DNA of 64,000 nt from Candidatus Gallionella acididurans (GTDB taxonomy: Bacteria; Pseudomonadota; Gammaproteobacteria; Burkholderiales; Gallionellaceae). Made by a program: the position numbers and the translations under genes. Shown piece by piece: positions 16,713 to 28,663 of this stretch; position 1 is the stretch's first letter, and each line of letters starts with the position of its first letter. The DNA lies in contig LSLI01000009.1 of NCBI GenBank assembly GCA_001577345.1, positions 1 through 64,000 of the forward strand. Direction: 5' to 3'. The notes under the pieces are model-generated. The model did not search any database and had not been told where the DNA came from. It worked only from the letters and a program-made list of their open reading frames with translations.

Positions 16713-16961
16713 TTAATGAGCCGAGCCTTTTTGCTCTGCGATGATCCTGTCAACAACCTTGACCACGTCGCCCACTGTTTTAAGTTCAATGCGTTCGTCC
16801 GTCAGTTTGATCTTGAGTTCGTCTTCGAGGTTGAACATGAATTCGATGACCGAGAGTGAGTCCAGCCCCAGGCTATCCAGTTGGGCATCGGGGCTCAAAT
16901 CTTCAAGTTTGAGGTCGAATTGCTCGACCATCATGCGTTGTATGGTTTGCAGAGAGCTCAT
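16713..16961 (-). CDS. Acyl carrier protein
   Basis: The 82-aa acidic protein carries the phosphopantetheine attachment site DSLGLDSLSVIEF, with Ser in the usual GLDSL context. The N-terminal helix is IQRMMVEQFDLKLEDL. It starts three bases after the hydrolase gene and ends seven bases before the ketosynthase, so the three are one operon. It is probably a second ACP dedicated to this cassette. It is moderately divergent from the AcpP type. Confidence 0.88.
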   Translation of the reverse strand: MSSLQTIQRMMVEQFDLKLEDLSPDAQLDSLGLDSLSVIEFMFNLEDELKIKLTDERIELKTVGDVVKVVDRIIAEQKGSAH

Positions 16962-16964
16962 AAG

Positions 16965-17843
16965 TTATAGTGGGTACAGTGAAATCGGACGCATTGTAAC
17001 AGATAGTAACTTTGACTCCATGGTTGGCAGAGTCGGCGCAATTGCAATGCGGGTGGCGTCGAAAAAACGGATGGTGGCGTCTGAGACCTGCTCCCGTTCG
17101 TTGTCGATAGTGAGCATGTGATAGCTGTTGTGCAGCAGGATGCTTTCCACGGTTTTTGAACCGATATGCTCCGCGACGAAGCGAGCGCTGCGGGGCGAGG
17201 AAACATCGTCATCAACAGCATGAATGATCAGAGCCGGCGCGGTGACATGCTGCAGGGATTTTTTTACGGATTTGATCAGCAACTCTGCTTCATGCACGGC
17301 AGGTAGGGAAAGCTTGGCAGCGCCTGCCATCGAAGAATCCTTGTGGCTCATCTCGCGTGCCACCCACTTGCGCAATTGCTCATTCTTGAGGCCAAAAGGT
17401 TCGCGTTCACGATAGCTGTATATGTAGCGGAACGGCGTGTAATAGCCTATCGGCAACAGAAAGCGATACCAGGGGATACTCCAGCCGTCGTAATACAGTG
17501 TGGTAGCGAGCAGCGACAGTGCGGCCACTTCGTCACCCAATTCCGCTGCGACACTGAGAGAAAGTACCGCACCGATGCACAACCCGCCGACTGCAACTGT
17601 CTTGTACTGTTGCTTGAGGGTATGAAACTCGGCTACCACCTTTGCATGCCAGTCTTTCCAGTGGGTAATTGAGTGCGCATCATCACCGTGCTGGTAGCCG
17701 TAGCCGCGAATATGCGGTACATGTACGGTATATCCGGATTGATGCAGCCGCTTGGCCAGAGGAAGCATTTCCGCCGGGCTGCTCTGCAAGCCGTGTATCA
17801 GCAGCACGGCATGCTCGCCGCCAACTAAAGTAACTGGATCCAT
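16965..17843 (-). CDS. Alpha/beta hydrolase with Cys in the nucleophile elbow
   Basis: The 292-aa product resembles carboxylesterase/lysophospholipase-type hydrolases: HAVLLIHGLQSSPAEM (oxyanion loop), acid in HAVDDDVSS, and His in NSYHMLTID. The nucleophile elbow reads GGLCIGA, so the usual Ser of GxSxG is Cys. PHA synthases and some acyltransferases use a GxCxG box, so acyl transfer from the neighbouring ACP is possible. It is the first gene of the hydrolase-ACP-ketosynthase operon. The last 25 residues extend beyond the usual fold. Confidence 0.8.
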   Translation of the reverse strand: MDPVTLVGGEHAVLLIHGLQSSPAEMLPLAKRLHQSGYTVHVPHIRGYGYQHGDDAHSITHWKDWHAKVVAEFHTLKQQYKTVAVGGLCIGAVLSLSVAAELGDEVAALSLLATTLYYDGWSIPWYRFLLPIGYYTPFRYIYSYREREPFGLKNEQLRKWVAREMSHKDSSMAGAAKLSLPAVHEAELLIKSVKKSLQHVTAPALIIHAVDDDVSSPRSARFVAEHIGSKTVESILLHNSYHMLTIDNEREQVSDATIRFFDATRIAIAPTLPTMESKLLSVTMRPISLYPL

Positions 17844-18004
17844 AATCTCGGGTGGTTGAAAAAGTCGCGCATTCTAGCAAATAGAACAATCCGCGGTTAG
17901 TGCATCAGTAGCGGAATAAGTTCACAACAATAGGCCACCGCAAGATCACGCGGCTGGTTTTGCCGGTTAGGCAATGCCCTGTTCAATGTTTGCCGGGGAC
18001 GGCT

Positions 18005-20157
<2,153 letters not shown>

Positions 20158-20177
<20 letters not shown>

Positions 20178-20841
20178 CCGTTCCCAAACTGTAGCCGAGA
20201 CCACGCACGGTTCTAATGATTGCCCCCGATCCTTCCAGCTTGGCGCGCAACCTGGAGATGACTTTTTCAACTGCGTTTATGGAATTGATGTCGTCTTGCC
20301 AGCCGTAAAGCGCCTCCAATAATTGCTCCTTGGTAACAATACGATTGGCGCGTACGGCAATATACTCAAGGGCAGAGAGTTCCCTGGAACTCAAGTCCAG
20401 CAGTCTGTTCCCTATCAAGGCGCGGCGGCCGACCGTATCGATACGCAATAAGCCCAGGTTCAATTCGGGATCTGCGCTGCCATGGCTGCGGCGTATGAGT
20501 GAGCGAATCCGGGCTTCCAGCTCGTTGAGGGCAATGGGTTTGACTACATAATCGTCTGCGCCCAGGTCAAGCAGGCGTACCCGTTCGTCTACTGCCTCGC
20601 GGGCCGACATGACAAGAACGGGCGTGCGATTGCCTGACGCGCGCAGCTTGCGCAGAACTTCCGCCCCGTCCGCATCAGGCAAACCCAGATCAAGGAGCAC
20701 AACATCATAGTTCTGGCCTAGTAGCCAGATGTCTGCTTCATTGCGGTTTTTGGCCCAATCGGTTACGTATCCCTCTTGTTGGAGCGCCCGACAAATTACA
20801 TCGGCCAGGGGATGGTTGTCTTCAACTAACAGAAGTCGCAT
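20158..20841 (-). CDS. OmpR-family response regulator, TctD/QseB-like
   Basis: The 227-aa protein has a receiver domain (Asp in VVLLDLGLPDADG, Lys in DDYVVKPIALNELEARI). A winged-helix DNA-binding domain follows (LDLSSRELSALEYIA, EKVISRLRAKLEGSGAIIRTVRGLGYSL). It pairs with the overlapping kinase. Its start faces the divergent RND efflux cluster, separated by a leader with two hairpins. Confidence 0.92.
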
Positions 20842-20938
20842 GAGTTGTCAGGAAACGGTCAGCAAACGTGATTATGATAGCAACGAAATAAGCCATGGTG
20901 CGCAAACGCCACTGGCTTGTATTTCACCTAAATCCTCT

Positions 20939-20989
20939 CCCGGGTTAAAACCCGGGTTTATCGGAGCAGATGGCTGCTCCGTTTTTTTT
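20939..20989 (+). terminator. Tandem hairpins ending in T8, orphan terminator or attenuator
   Basis: Hairpin 1 is CCCGGGTT/AACCCGGG (20939-20956). Hairpin 2 is CGGAGCAG/CTGCTCCG (20962-20981), followed by eight T residues. No plus-strand gene ends upstream, so it either terminates a short RNA started within the preceding 100 bases or attenuates the outer-membrane gene fragment downstream. Confidence 0.65.
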
Positions 20990-21036
20990 GGGCCTTATCC
21001 GGCAGGGCCCGACAAGTGTAGCCGAGTGCCTGAAAT

Positions 21037-21543
21037 TTGGGGGTTGTTATATTGAAACTGGATAGCCATGGTGTTTGCCGCCCGTACAAGTCTGCATCTG
21101 CTTGCGGGCTGTACCTGACATCTCTGCTGGTTTTGCTGGCGTTCACGGGTTGTGCCGCGGGACCCGATTTCAAGCGCCCGTCAGCGCCTGCGGCCAACGG
21201 TTACGCTCCCGGTAACCCGGTACCCAAGGCAACTTCATCCGCACCGGTGCTGGCGGGGGAGTCGCAGCGATTCAACCCCGCAGCAGATATCCCGTTTGAC
21301 TGGTGGACGCTGTTTCAGTCTCAGCAACTCAATACTTTGGTCATACGGGCATTCAAAGCCAATCCTTCTATCGAATCGGCGCAAGCCGCGTTGCGGCAGG
21401 CCCAGGAATATGTGACAGCGCAGCAGGGATTTTTCTATCCTACGGTTGGCGCCAGCTATACGCCCTCGAGAAACAAGCTGGCCGGTAACATGGGTGGCAA
21501 TTCACCGGGCGTGCAGGGCAATCGTTCGGTGATACGACTTTAA
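21037..21543 (+). pseudogene. Truncated duplicate of RND outer-membrane factor (NodT family)
   Basis: The ORF starts with TTG (21037 or 21052) and encodes a lipoprotein signal with a GCAAGPDFKRP lipobox. For about 130 residues it matches the intact factor encoded at 26251, including WWTLFQS, FKANPSIE and TPSRNKLAGNMGGNSPGVQG. It stops at RSVIRL*, where the intact copy continues. The two beta-strand and coiled-coil repeats needed for a channel are missing, so it cannot form a channel. Divergence is modest, which points to a fairly recent duplication followed by loss of the rest. Confidence 0.82.
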
Positions 21544-21828
21544 ATTTACCGGAAAACCTGCCTTTGTCAGATTGGCATCGGTTGCGGAATTGAATTCAAG
21601 CTACCCTCGAAGGCATAAAAAAACAGGTCGTTTTGATCGAATTTGTTGCGATAGGCCAAGTGTGAAAGATATAAAACCTTTAGGGAGATGAGCATAGACC
21701 TGCTGAAGGGCGCAGTCGGATTTTTGTCAGCTTGTTGTCGCATAATACAAGAGTTTTTATGCACTTCAAAAAACTTACTCATTGCATAATTTGAATTCTC
21801 AACCGTTTAATAATTAAAGCCAAACAAT

Positions 21829-23073
21829 ATGACTTTGCACACTGAGCATACCGGAATTCCTTCCGCCCAAAGTAAGAATGGGACTCTCGCAATGTCGCGC
21901 AAAACCCAGGTGCTTATTGTTGTGGGTATCGTGTTGGTACTAGGTGCCGGAATCGCGGTCGTCCATTCCATGACCGACAAAACGTATGTGAAACCGGTTC
22001 AAGCGCCACCCCCTGGCACTTTCCGTCCAACCAGGGAACAATTGGCGTCTCTCGGTGTGGCGCCTGTGCAGTTGATGATCTTCCGAAGTGAACAAACGAC
22101 AGATGGCATCATTGCCTACAACGATGACACGACTACGCAGGTTTTTTCTCCTTATTCCGGTCGAGTGACCCGTGTTGTCGCCGAACTCGGGGCCCTGGTG
22201 AAAAAAGGCGACCCCTTGATGGCGGTAGCCGCGTCGGAGTTTGTTCAGGCGAAAAACAACTTGATTACTGCACACGCTCAGGTCACTTTGACTATGGCGA
22301 GTGAGAAGCGGCAGCACGAGCTTTATCTGGCGAAAGCTGGTGCACTCAAGGACTGGCTGCAAAGCAAGGCTGATTTGGCAACGGCACAAGGTAATCTGCA
22401 GGCTGCGCGGAATCAGTTGAGTATCCTGGGCAAATCTGAGCATGCAATCAGCGTCCTTGAACGTGAGGCGAGGTCGCCAGAAACTAACCCGGAAGCTCTG
22501 GTAAGGGCGCCTGTCTCCGGCACGATTATCCAACGTCAAGTGGGACTTGGCCAATTTCTGCAAAGCGCATCAGGCGGCGCCACTATCCCGGTATTTACGA
22601 TAGGGAATTTATCGACAGTCTATCTGATTGCCAATGTGCGCGAAGTAGACGCGCCGCTGATGCGTGTTGGGCAGCCAGTCGAAGTGCGTGTGATGGCTTT
22701 GCCCGAGCGGGTTTTCAAAGCCAAATTGTCCTGGGTTGCGCCGGCGATTGATCCTAACACTCACCGTTTGCAAGTACGCGCGGTAATCGCCAACACTGAC
22801 GGTGCGTTAAAGCCGTTGATGTTTGCCAATTTCAGCATCATTACCAGCGATGAGGCAAACTCGTCGGTAGGGGTGCCCCAAAGTGCTGTGGTATACGAAG
22901 GCAGCGATGCACATGTTTTTGTTGCAAACAGTGACGGTACTCTGGCGATTCGCCCTATCCGCATCGGACGAACTAATGGCAATATGCTCGAGGTGACCTC
23001 TGGTCTCACAGCCGGAGAGAAGATCGTTACCAGCGGCTCGATATTCATTGATCGCGCGACTGAGGGAAGCTGA
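21829..23073 (+). CDS. RND efflux periplasmic adaptor, CzcB/CusB-like
   Basis: The 414-aa protein has a membrane anchor near residues 28-45 (TQVLIVVGIVLVLGAGIAVV). A split biotinyl/lipoyl-like domain (PYSGRVTRVVAELGALVKKGDPL and APVSGTIIQRQVGLGQFL) flanks a coiled-coil hairpin, and a beta-barrel and membrane-proximal region follow. No ribosome-binding site is obvious at 21829; a start at MSRKTQ is possible. The adaptor links an inner-membrane pump to an outer-membrane factor, presumably for metal-ion export. The pump gene starts two bases after its stop. Confidence 0.86.
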   Translation: MTLHTEHTGIPSAQSKNGTLAMSRKTQVLIVVGIVLVLGAGIAVVHSMTDKTYVKPVQAPPPGTFRPTREQLASLGVAPVQLMIFRSEQTTDGIIAYNDDTTTQVFSPYSGRVTRVVAELGALVKKGDPLMAVAASEFVQAKNNLITAHAQVTLTMASEKRQHELYLAKAGALKDWLQSKADLATAQGNLQAARNQLSILGKSEHAISVLEREARSPETNPEALVRAPVSGTIIQRQVGLGQFLQSASGGATIPVFTIGNLSTVYLIANVREVDAPLMRVGQPVEVRVMALPERVFKAKLSWVAPAIDPNTHRLQVRAVIANTDGALKPLMFANFSIITSDEANSSVGVPQSAVVYEGSDAHVFVANSDGTLAIRPIRIGRTNGNMLEVTSGLTAGEKIVTSGSIFIDRATEGS

Positions 23074-23075
23074 TC

Positions 23076-26000
23076 ATGGATCGTATAGTTGTATTCGCGC
23101 TCAAGCAGCGCGCCATGGTCGTCATCATGCTGGGAATTTTGATTGTCGCGGGTGTTGTCAGTTTTGTTAAACTCAATATCGAAGCCTATCCGGACCCTGT
23201 TCCGCCCCTGGTCGATATCGTTACCCAGAGCACCGGCCAATCGGCCGAAGAGATCGAACGCTATATCACCATTCCGCTCGAAATTCAGCTGGCCGGTATT
23301 CCACATGTAACCGCGATCCGCACAATTTCGTTGTTTGGCCTGTCCGATGTCAAGGTGCAGTTCACCTACGACGTTACTTATCTGGAGGCCGAACAGCAAG
23401 TCATCAATCGGCTGTCACAACTGTCTCCGCTACCCAACGGGGCGATACCGGGGATTTCGCCGGAAAGTCCGGTAGGCGAGATCTTCCGCTATCGTGTGTA
23501 TGGTCCGCCGGGATACTCGGTACGGGACTTGAAAACTATCGAAGACTGGATGCTGGAAAGGCGCTTCAAGGCTGTGCCCGGTGTAATCGATGTCAACGGA
23601 TGGGGGGGGAAACCAAGGACTATGAGATTGCCATCGACCAGTCCAAACTGACCCATTACGGCCTGACTATCCCTCAAGTGTTGCAGTCGCTCAACAATAG
23701 CAACATCAATGTCGGCGGTCAAACTGTCAATTTTGGGCCGCAAGCTGCGGTAGTTCGCGGTGTCGGGCTTATCCATTCAATGGACGATATTCGCAACACG
23801 ATGCTGGCATCAAACAACGGTACGCCGGTACTGATTCGCGATGTCGCCACCGTCAGTGTCAGCAATTTGCCGCGGCTGGGAATAGCCGGCAATGACGGGG
23901 ATGACGACATTGTGCAAGGAATCGTTCTGATGCGGCGCGGTGAGCAAAGCACGCCCACCATCCAGCGGGTAGAAGCTGAACTGGAAAAGATCAACAAAAT
24001 AGGCGTATTGCCGCCGGGTGTGCATATCGAGAGAATATATGATCGAAGTGAGCTGATTGGCATCACTACCCATACCGTAATAGAAAATCTTATATTCGGT
24101 ATCGTGCTGATCTTTTTTGTGCAGTGGATATTTTTGGGGAATTTGCGCAGTGCGATCATCGTCAGTGCCACGATCCCGTTCGCCATGTTCTTCGCTATCA
24201 TCATCATGACGCTGCGGGGTGAGTCGGCAAATCTGCTATCGGTGGGCGCCATAGACTTTGGGCTGATTGTCGATGCGACGGTGATCATGGTGGAAAATAT
24301 CTTCCGCCACCTTTCGGAAAGCAAAGAGAAAACCCACGCTGAAGCGCCGCTTTTCATGCAGTATGTTCGTCCTGATACTTCGCTACATGGCAAATTGGCC
24401 CACATTGCCTTCGCCGCAACCGAAGTCAACCGTTCTATATTTTTCTCGGCCGCAATCATCATAGCCGGATTCATACCCCTGTTTACCCTGAGCGGGGTTG
24501 AAGGTCACATTTTCGGACCGATGGCATCGACTTATGCGTACGCGATCATCGGTGGTCTGATCGCGACCTTCACGGTTTCCCCTGCCCTAAGCGCACTGCT
24601 GTTGCCATCGCATGTTACCGAAACCGAAACCATTGTGGTGCGCTGGATGCGCCGCGTTTACACTCCGTTGATCGAATTTGCACTGGTTAATCGCATATTG
24701 ATGCTGGGCAGCACGGTACTGTTGGTGATCGTCGCTGGACTGGCCATGCATTCGCTAGGACTTGAGTTTTTGCCAAAACTGGAGGAAGGCAACCTGTGGA
24801 TCAGAGCTTCTATGCCTGCATCGATCTCGCTTGAAGAAAGCAATGCTTATGTTAACCGGATGCGCACACTGATCAAAAGCTATCCGGAAGTACAGACCAT
24901 CATTTCACAAGATGGACGGCCGGATGACGGAACCGATGCCACGGGGTTCTTCAATGCAGAATTTTTTGTACCGCTCAAACCTTTTGATACCTGGCCAAAG
25001 GGTGTCGATAAGGCAAAGCTCACTGAAGAACTAAATTCAAAGATGCAGGAGCAATTCCCCGGTGTGGAATTCAATTTTTCACAATACATCGAAGACAACG
25101 TGGAGGAAGCTTCATCTGGTGTGAAGGGTCAAAACTCGGTCAAGCTTTATGGCAATGATCTGGCCACGCTGGAAAAAACAGCCAAGCAGATTCAGTCGGT
25201 CATGGCAACCGTTCAGGGTATTACCGACCTGTCCATTTTCAATGCGCTTGGCCAGCCGACTGTGAAAATAGATATCGATCGCCCCCGAGCTGCTCGCTTT
25301 GGATTGGCTCCGGGAGATGTTAATGCAACGGTGCAAGCGGCCATCGGCGGGCAGGCAGCGGGGAATTTATACGAGGAAGGCAGTGACCGTAATTTCCCCA
25401 TGATTGTGCGGCTCGCCCCACATGACCGAAATAGCCTGGATTCGATCAAGCGAATCACGATCGGCGCACCCAATCCAAACGGCGGCGGAGTAGTCCAGAT
25501 TCCCTTGGCCGATGTTGCCAGTGTCAACCTGGTCTCCGGCGCATCCTTCATCTATCGGGAAGGTCAGGAGCGCTACATTCCGATAAAGTTCAGCGTCCGT
25601 GGGCGCGATCTGGGCGGGGCTGTCATGGAAGCGCAGCACAAGGTGGTGGAGCAGGTGAAAATCCCGGGTGGCTACCGGATGGAATGGGTGGGTGAATTCG
25701 GACAGTTGGAAGATGCAATAGCGCGCCTGAAAGTGGTAGTGCCCTTGAGTATTGGCCTCATCCTGCTGCTGCTGTTTTTCAACTTCAGCTCGGTTACCGA
25801 TACGTTGCTTGCGGCGAGCGTGATGCCCATGGCATTGATCGGTGGAGTTTTTGCGCTTTTCCTGACTGGCACCCCATTCAGCGTTTCAGCCGCTATCGGA
25901 TTTATCGGACTTTTCGGCATTTCGGTAATGGAAGGCATTATCGTTCTGACGTATTTTAATCAGAAGGTTGAAACAGGCATGGAACGCTCACAAGCGATTA

Positions 26001-26254
26001 TCAATTCTTGCCAAACCCGCTTAAGGCCGGTAATGATGACCTGCAGCGCAGCATGTGTCGGTCTGTTGCCGGCGGCCTTTTCAACCGGAATCGGCTCGCA
26101 GGTGCAAAAACCGCTCGCGCTGGTGGTGGTGGGCGGAATCCTGCTGGCACCGGTACTGGTGCTGATCATTCTGCCTTTGCTGGTTGATCTTTTCTCCAAA
26201 CGTAAATCGCTATTAAAAATTGCGCAGGTCGACGATATAGCGGAATCAAAATGA
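23076..26254 (+). pseudogene. HME-type RND efflux pump (CzcA/CusA family), frameshifted at a G8 tract
   Basis: Two ORFs, 23076-23651 and 23600-26254, together encode one pump of about 1059 aa. The first ends NGWGGKPRTMRL..., whereas the family continues GGETKDYEIAID, found in the second frame. One additional G in the run at 23602-23609 would restore a single frame of exactly 1060 codons. The rest is well preserved: TM4 motif DFGLIVDATVIMVENI with Asp, Asp and Glu, and twelve expected membrane segments. It may be a recent mutation, a phase-variable state or a sequencing error. It overlaps the outer-membrane gene by four bases. Confidence 0.88.
23602..23609 (+). other. Homopolymer G8 tract at the frameshift
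   Basis: Eight G residues follow GGAT, where nine are needed for the intact pump frame. The change affects only the tract; the flanking codons fit the family on both sides. Confidence 0.85.
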
Positions 26255-27885
26255 AATCACATCCAGGAAAACCATTTGAATTGACCGTGTGCAACAGGTT
26301 GTCAAGCAGAGCTGGCCGCATCTGCCGTGCCATTTCCGTCATACCTTTCATTTTGATTGCCGGTTGCGCGGTGGGTCCCGATTTCAAGCGGCCGGATGCG
26401 CCTGCTGCCAATGGTTATGCGCCGACTAAAGCGATATCAGAGGCAACCACTTCCGCACCAGTTCTGGCCGGGGAGTCCCAGCGCTTTAATACGACAGCGG
26501 ATATTCCGTTTGACTGGTGGACGTTGTTCCAGTCGCCGCAGATTAATTCTCTTATACAACGTGCATTCAAAGCCAATCCCAGCATAGAAGCCGCTCAGGC
26601 TTCACTGCGGCAGGCACAGCAAAATGTTGTTGCTCAACAAGGATTCTTCTACCCAACTGTCGGGGCAAGCTATACTCCATCACGCAACAAGCTTGCCGGC
26701 AACATGGGCGGGAATTCGCCCGGTGTGCAGGGCAATGGTTCGGTAATACAAACCTATTCCAATCCCGCTGGCCCTGCGCCATTTAATGGTCCCGTTTACT
26801 ACAACTTTCATGTCGCTCAGCTAACGGTTGGCTATGTTCCGGATGTGTTTGGACTCAACCGCCGACAAGTTGAATCTGCCCAATCGCAAATGGATGCGCA
26901 AAAACTCCAACTGGAAGCGACCTATATCACACTGGCATCCAATGTTGTTGCTGCAGCATTGCAGGAGGCATCGGTTCGCGCGCAGCTTGATGCAATGAAA
27001 AGAATTGTTGCCATCAACAAAGAGATGCTTGACCTTTTGCAGGTTCAACTTAAGTTTGGCGACGTGTCCGGCATAGATGTCGCCGCACAGGAATCTTCCT
27101 TAGCTTCGTCAGAGCAGGCCTTGACCCAGCTGCAAAAACAGTTGGATCAAACGCGTGATCTGATTCGCGCGCTGGTGGGCAATTTGCCGAACGAAGATGT
27201 TGATGAAAAGATAGAACTCTCCACCCTGCATTTGCCCCAGGAATTGCCGTTAAGCCTGCCTTCAAAAATCGTTGAGCAACGCCCGGATGTACGTGCCGCT
27301 GAAGAACAACTGCATTTTGCCAGTGCTCAGGCAGGGGTCGCCATTGCCAATAGATTGCCGCAATTTGCTGTTACCGGTGCCATCGGTGGCATGGCTTCCA
27401 CGCCTGCCTGGATGTTCCGCAGCGGCGGCGGATTCTTCGATTTGGCCGCCAATGTCAGTCAAACCATTTTTGATGGTGGTACGTTACGAGCCAGATCGCG
27501 CGCCGCCGAACAAGCTCTGCTTCAGGCTGGAGCGCAGTACCGCAGCACCGTGATTACCGCTTTACAGAATGTCGCCGATACTTTGTATACCATACAGTCC
27601 GATGCTAATGCGCTCAAGGCATCTGCTGCCGCTGCGCAAGCCACACAGACCGCATTAGACCTCACAAGCACCCAATACCGGCTTGGGGCCATCAATCACC
27701 AGACACAGCTCGTCGCAGAACAAAATTATCAATTGTCAGTCATCAATCTGGCCCAGGCTCAAACCAATCGCCTTGGAGACACGGCAGCGCTTTACCAGGC
27801 GCTTGGTGGCGGCTGGTGGAATCGCACTGAAGACACATCGACTCAGGAAACGAAATCGCCAGAGGGTAAGGACAAAGTTAAATAA
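26251..27885 (+). CDS. RND outer-membrane factor lipoprotein, NodT family
   Basis: The 544-aa protein starts at an ATG overlapping the pump stop (ATGA). It has a lipobox (IAGCAVG) and two repeats of the OMF beta-barrel/coiled-coil unit, with motifs FDWWTLF, RPDVRAAEEQLHFASAQ and QTIFDGGTLRARSRA. It forms the outer-membrane channel of the tripartite pump. Its first 165 residues are closely matched by the truncated copy at 21037, so it looks like the surviving member of a duplication. It is slightly longer than typical because of a loop (NSPGVQGNGSVIQTYSNPAG). Confidence 0.92.
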   Translation: MKSHPGKPFELTVCNRLSSRAGRICRAISVIPFILIAGCAVGPDFKRPDAPAANGYAPTKAISEATTSAPVLAGESQRFNTTADIPFDWWTLFQSPQINSLIQRAFKANPSIEAAQASLRQAQQNVVAQQGFFYPTVGASYTPSRNKLAGNMGGNSPGVQGNGSVIQTYSNPAGPAPFNGPVYYNFHVAQLTVGYVPDVFGLNRRQVESAQSQMDAQKLQLEATYITLASNVVAAALQEASVRAQLDAMKRIVAINKEMLDLLQVQLKFGDVSGIDVAAQESSLASSEQALTQLQKQLDQTRDLIRALVGNLPNEDVDEKIELSTLHLPQELPLSLPSKIVEQRPDVRAAEEQLHFASAQAGVAIANRLPQFAVTGAIGGMASTPAWMFRSGGGFFDLAANVSQTIFDGGTLRARSRAAEQALLQAGAQYRSTVITALQNVADTLYTIQSDANALKASAAAAQATQTALDLTSTQYRLGAINHQTQLVAEQNYQLSVINLAQAQTNRLGDTAALYQALGGGWWNRTEDTSTQETKSPEGKDKVK

Positions 27886-28117
27886 GTGGAATTGGCAAAG
27901 GCATGGATCGGTGTCAGATGGAATTCAACGCGAAGTCGCCGGCAACGCTTCAAAATACCGACTATATCGAAGCAACATATCTCTTTTTTGAAGTTCGGTT
28001 TTGATCTGGAAATTTTGAAAGTTCATACACAAGCAATTCGAATCCGGTAATAATCCGCTACTGCCAATTTCCCGGAAAAATACTGACGACCCGCACCGGG
28101 GATTTTGAGTTGCCAAA

Positions 28118-28388
28118 ATGAATACAAGCATCAAAACACATAAATGCGGCATTTTTTGCGGCCCTGCCACTGCCATGGCGGGTATGTTTATCCTGACAGG
28201 CTATTTGGTCGCGGATGCAAGCGCGGCGCTGGAGGAAATACAGGTCTATCTTGACGACTTCGCCGAAGTAGGCAAGCCGGGCCTTGATCTGCATGCCAAT
28301 ATGGGAATTTAATGTGGGTGTAGGCCATTCATCCGGGCAAACTACTGACAGAGCTGTCCTGAAAGCGATCATAGGCGTGCCTCTGTGA
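28118..28388 (+). pseudogene. Remnant of a secreted protein with internal deletion
   Basis: The ORF at 28118 encodes a signal-peptide-like start and LEEIQVYLDDFAEVGKPGLDLHANMGI, then stops. In another frame the DNA continues WEFNVGVGHSSGQTTDRAVLKAIIGVPL and ends TGA at 28388. The first part resembles the N-terminus and the second the C-terminus of a betaproteobacterial outer-membrane or periplasmic protein often found near metal-efflux genes. The middle, roughly 150-200 residues, is missing. This is judged from remembered family patterns and needs a database search. Confidence 0.6.
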
Positions 28389-28663
28389 GGCTTGCCTGTC
28401 ATCGGCTTCCAGAATATCCATGCCGCCGTGTTTCGGCGATGGTTGAATTCAACGGATGTTCTCCGGGTTTGTCGATATTGATGGGAAGGTTGCCAAGGCG
28501 GGTTATCATGCCGGGACAAGTCATGCTCTGGCCCGGTTGAGGCGCGCATACATGCCGTATTCCTGAAAATTTTTGAACAGATTATGCAAAACATCCCTAT
28601 CCAGAATCACCATGAATCGTGTTATCCCAGGATAATAGTCGACTGTAACCTGCCGGTACAAAG

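Noticed and set aside
23076-23651. Programmed ribosomal frameshift to explain the split pump
   Set aside because: The G8 run could slip, but no downstream stimulatory structure was identified and HME-RND pumps are not known to need one; a missing base is simpler. Not excluded.
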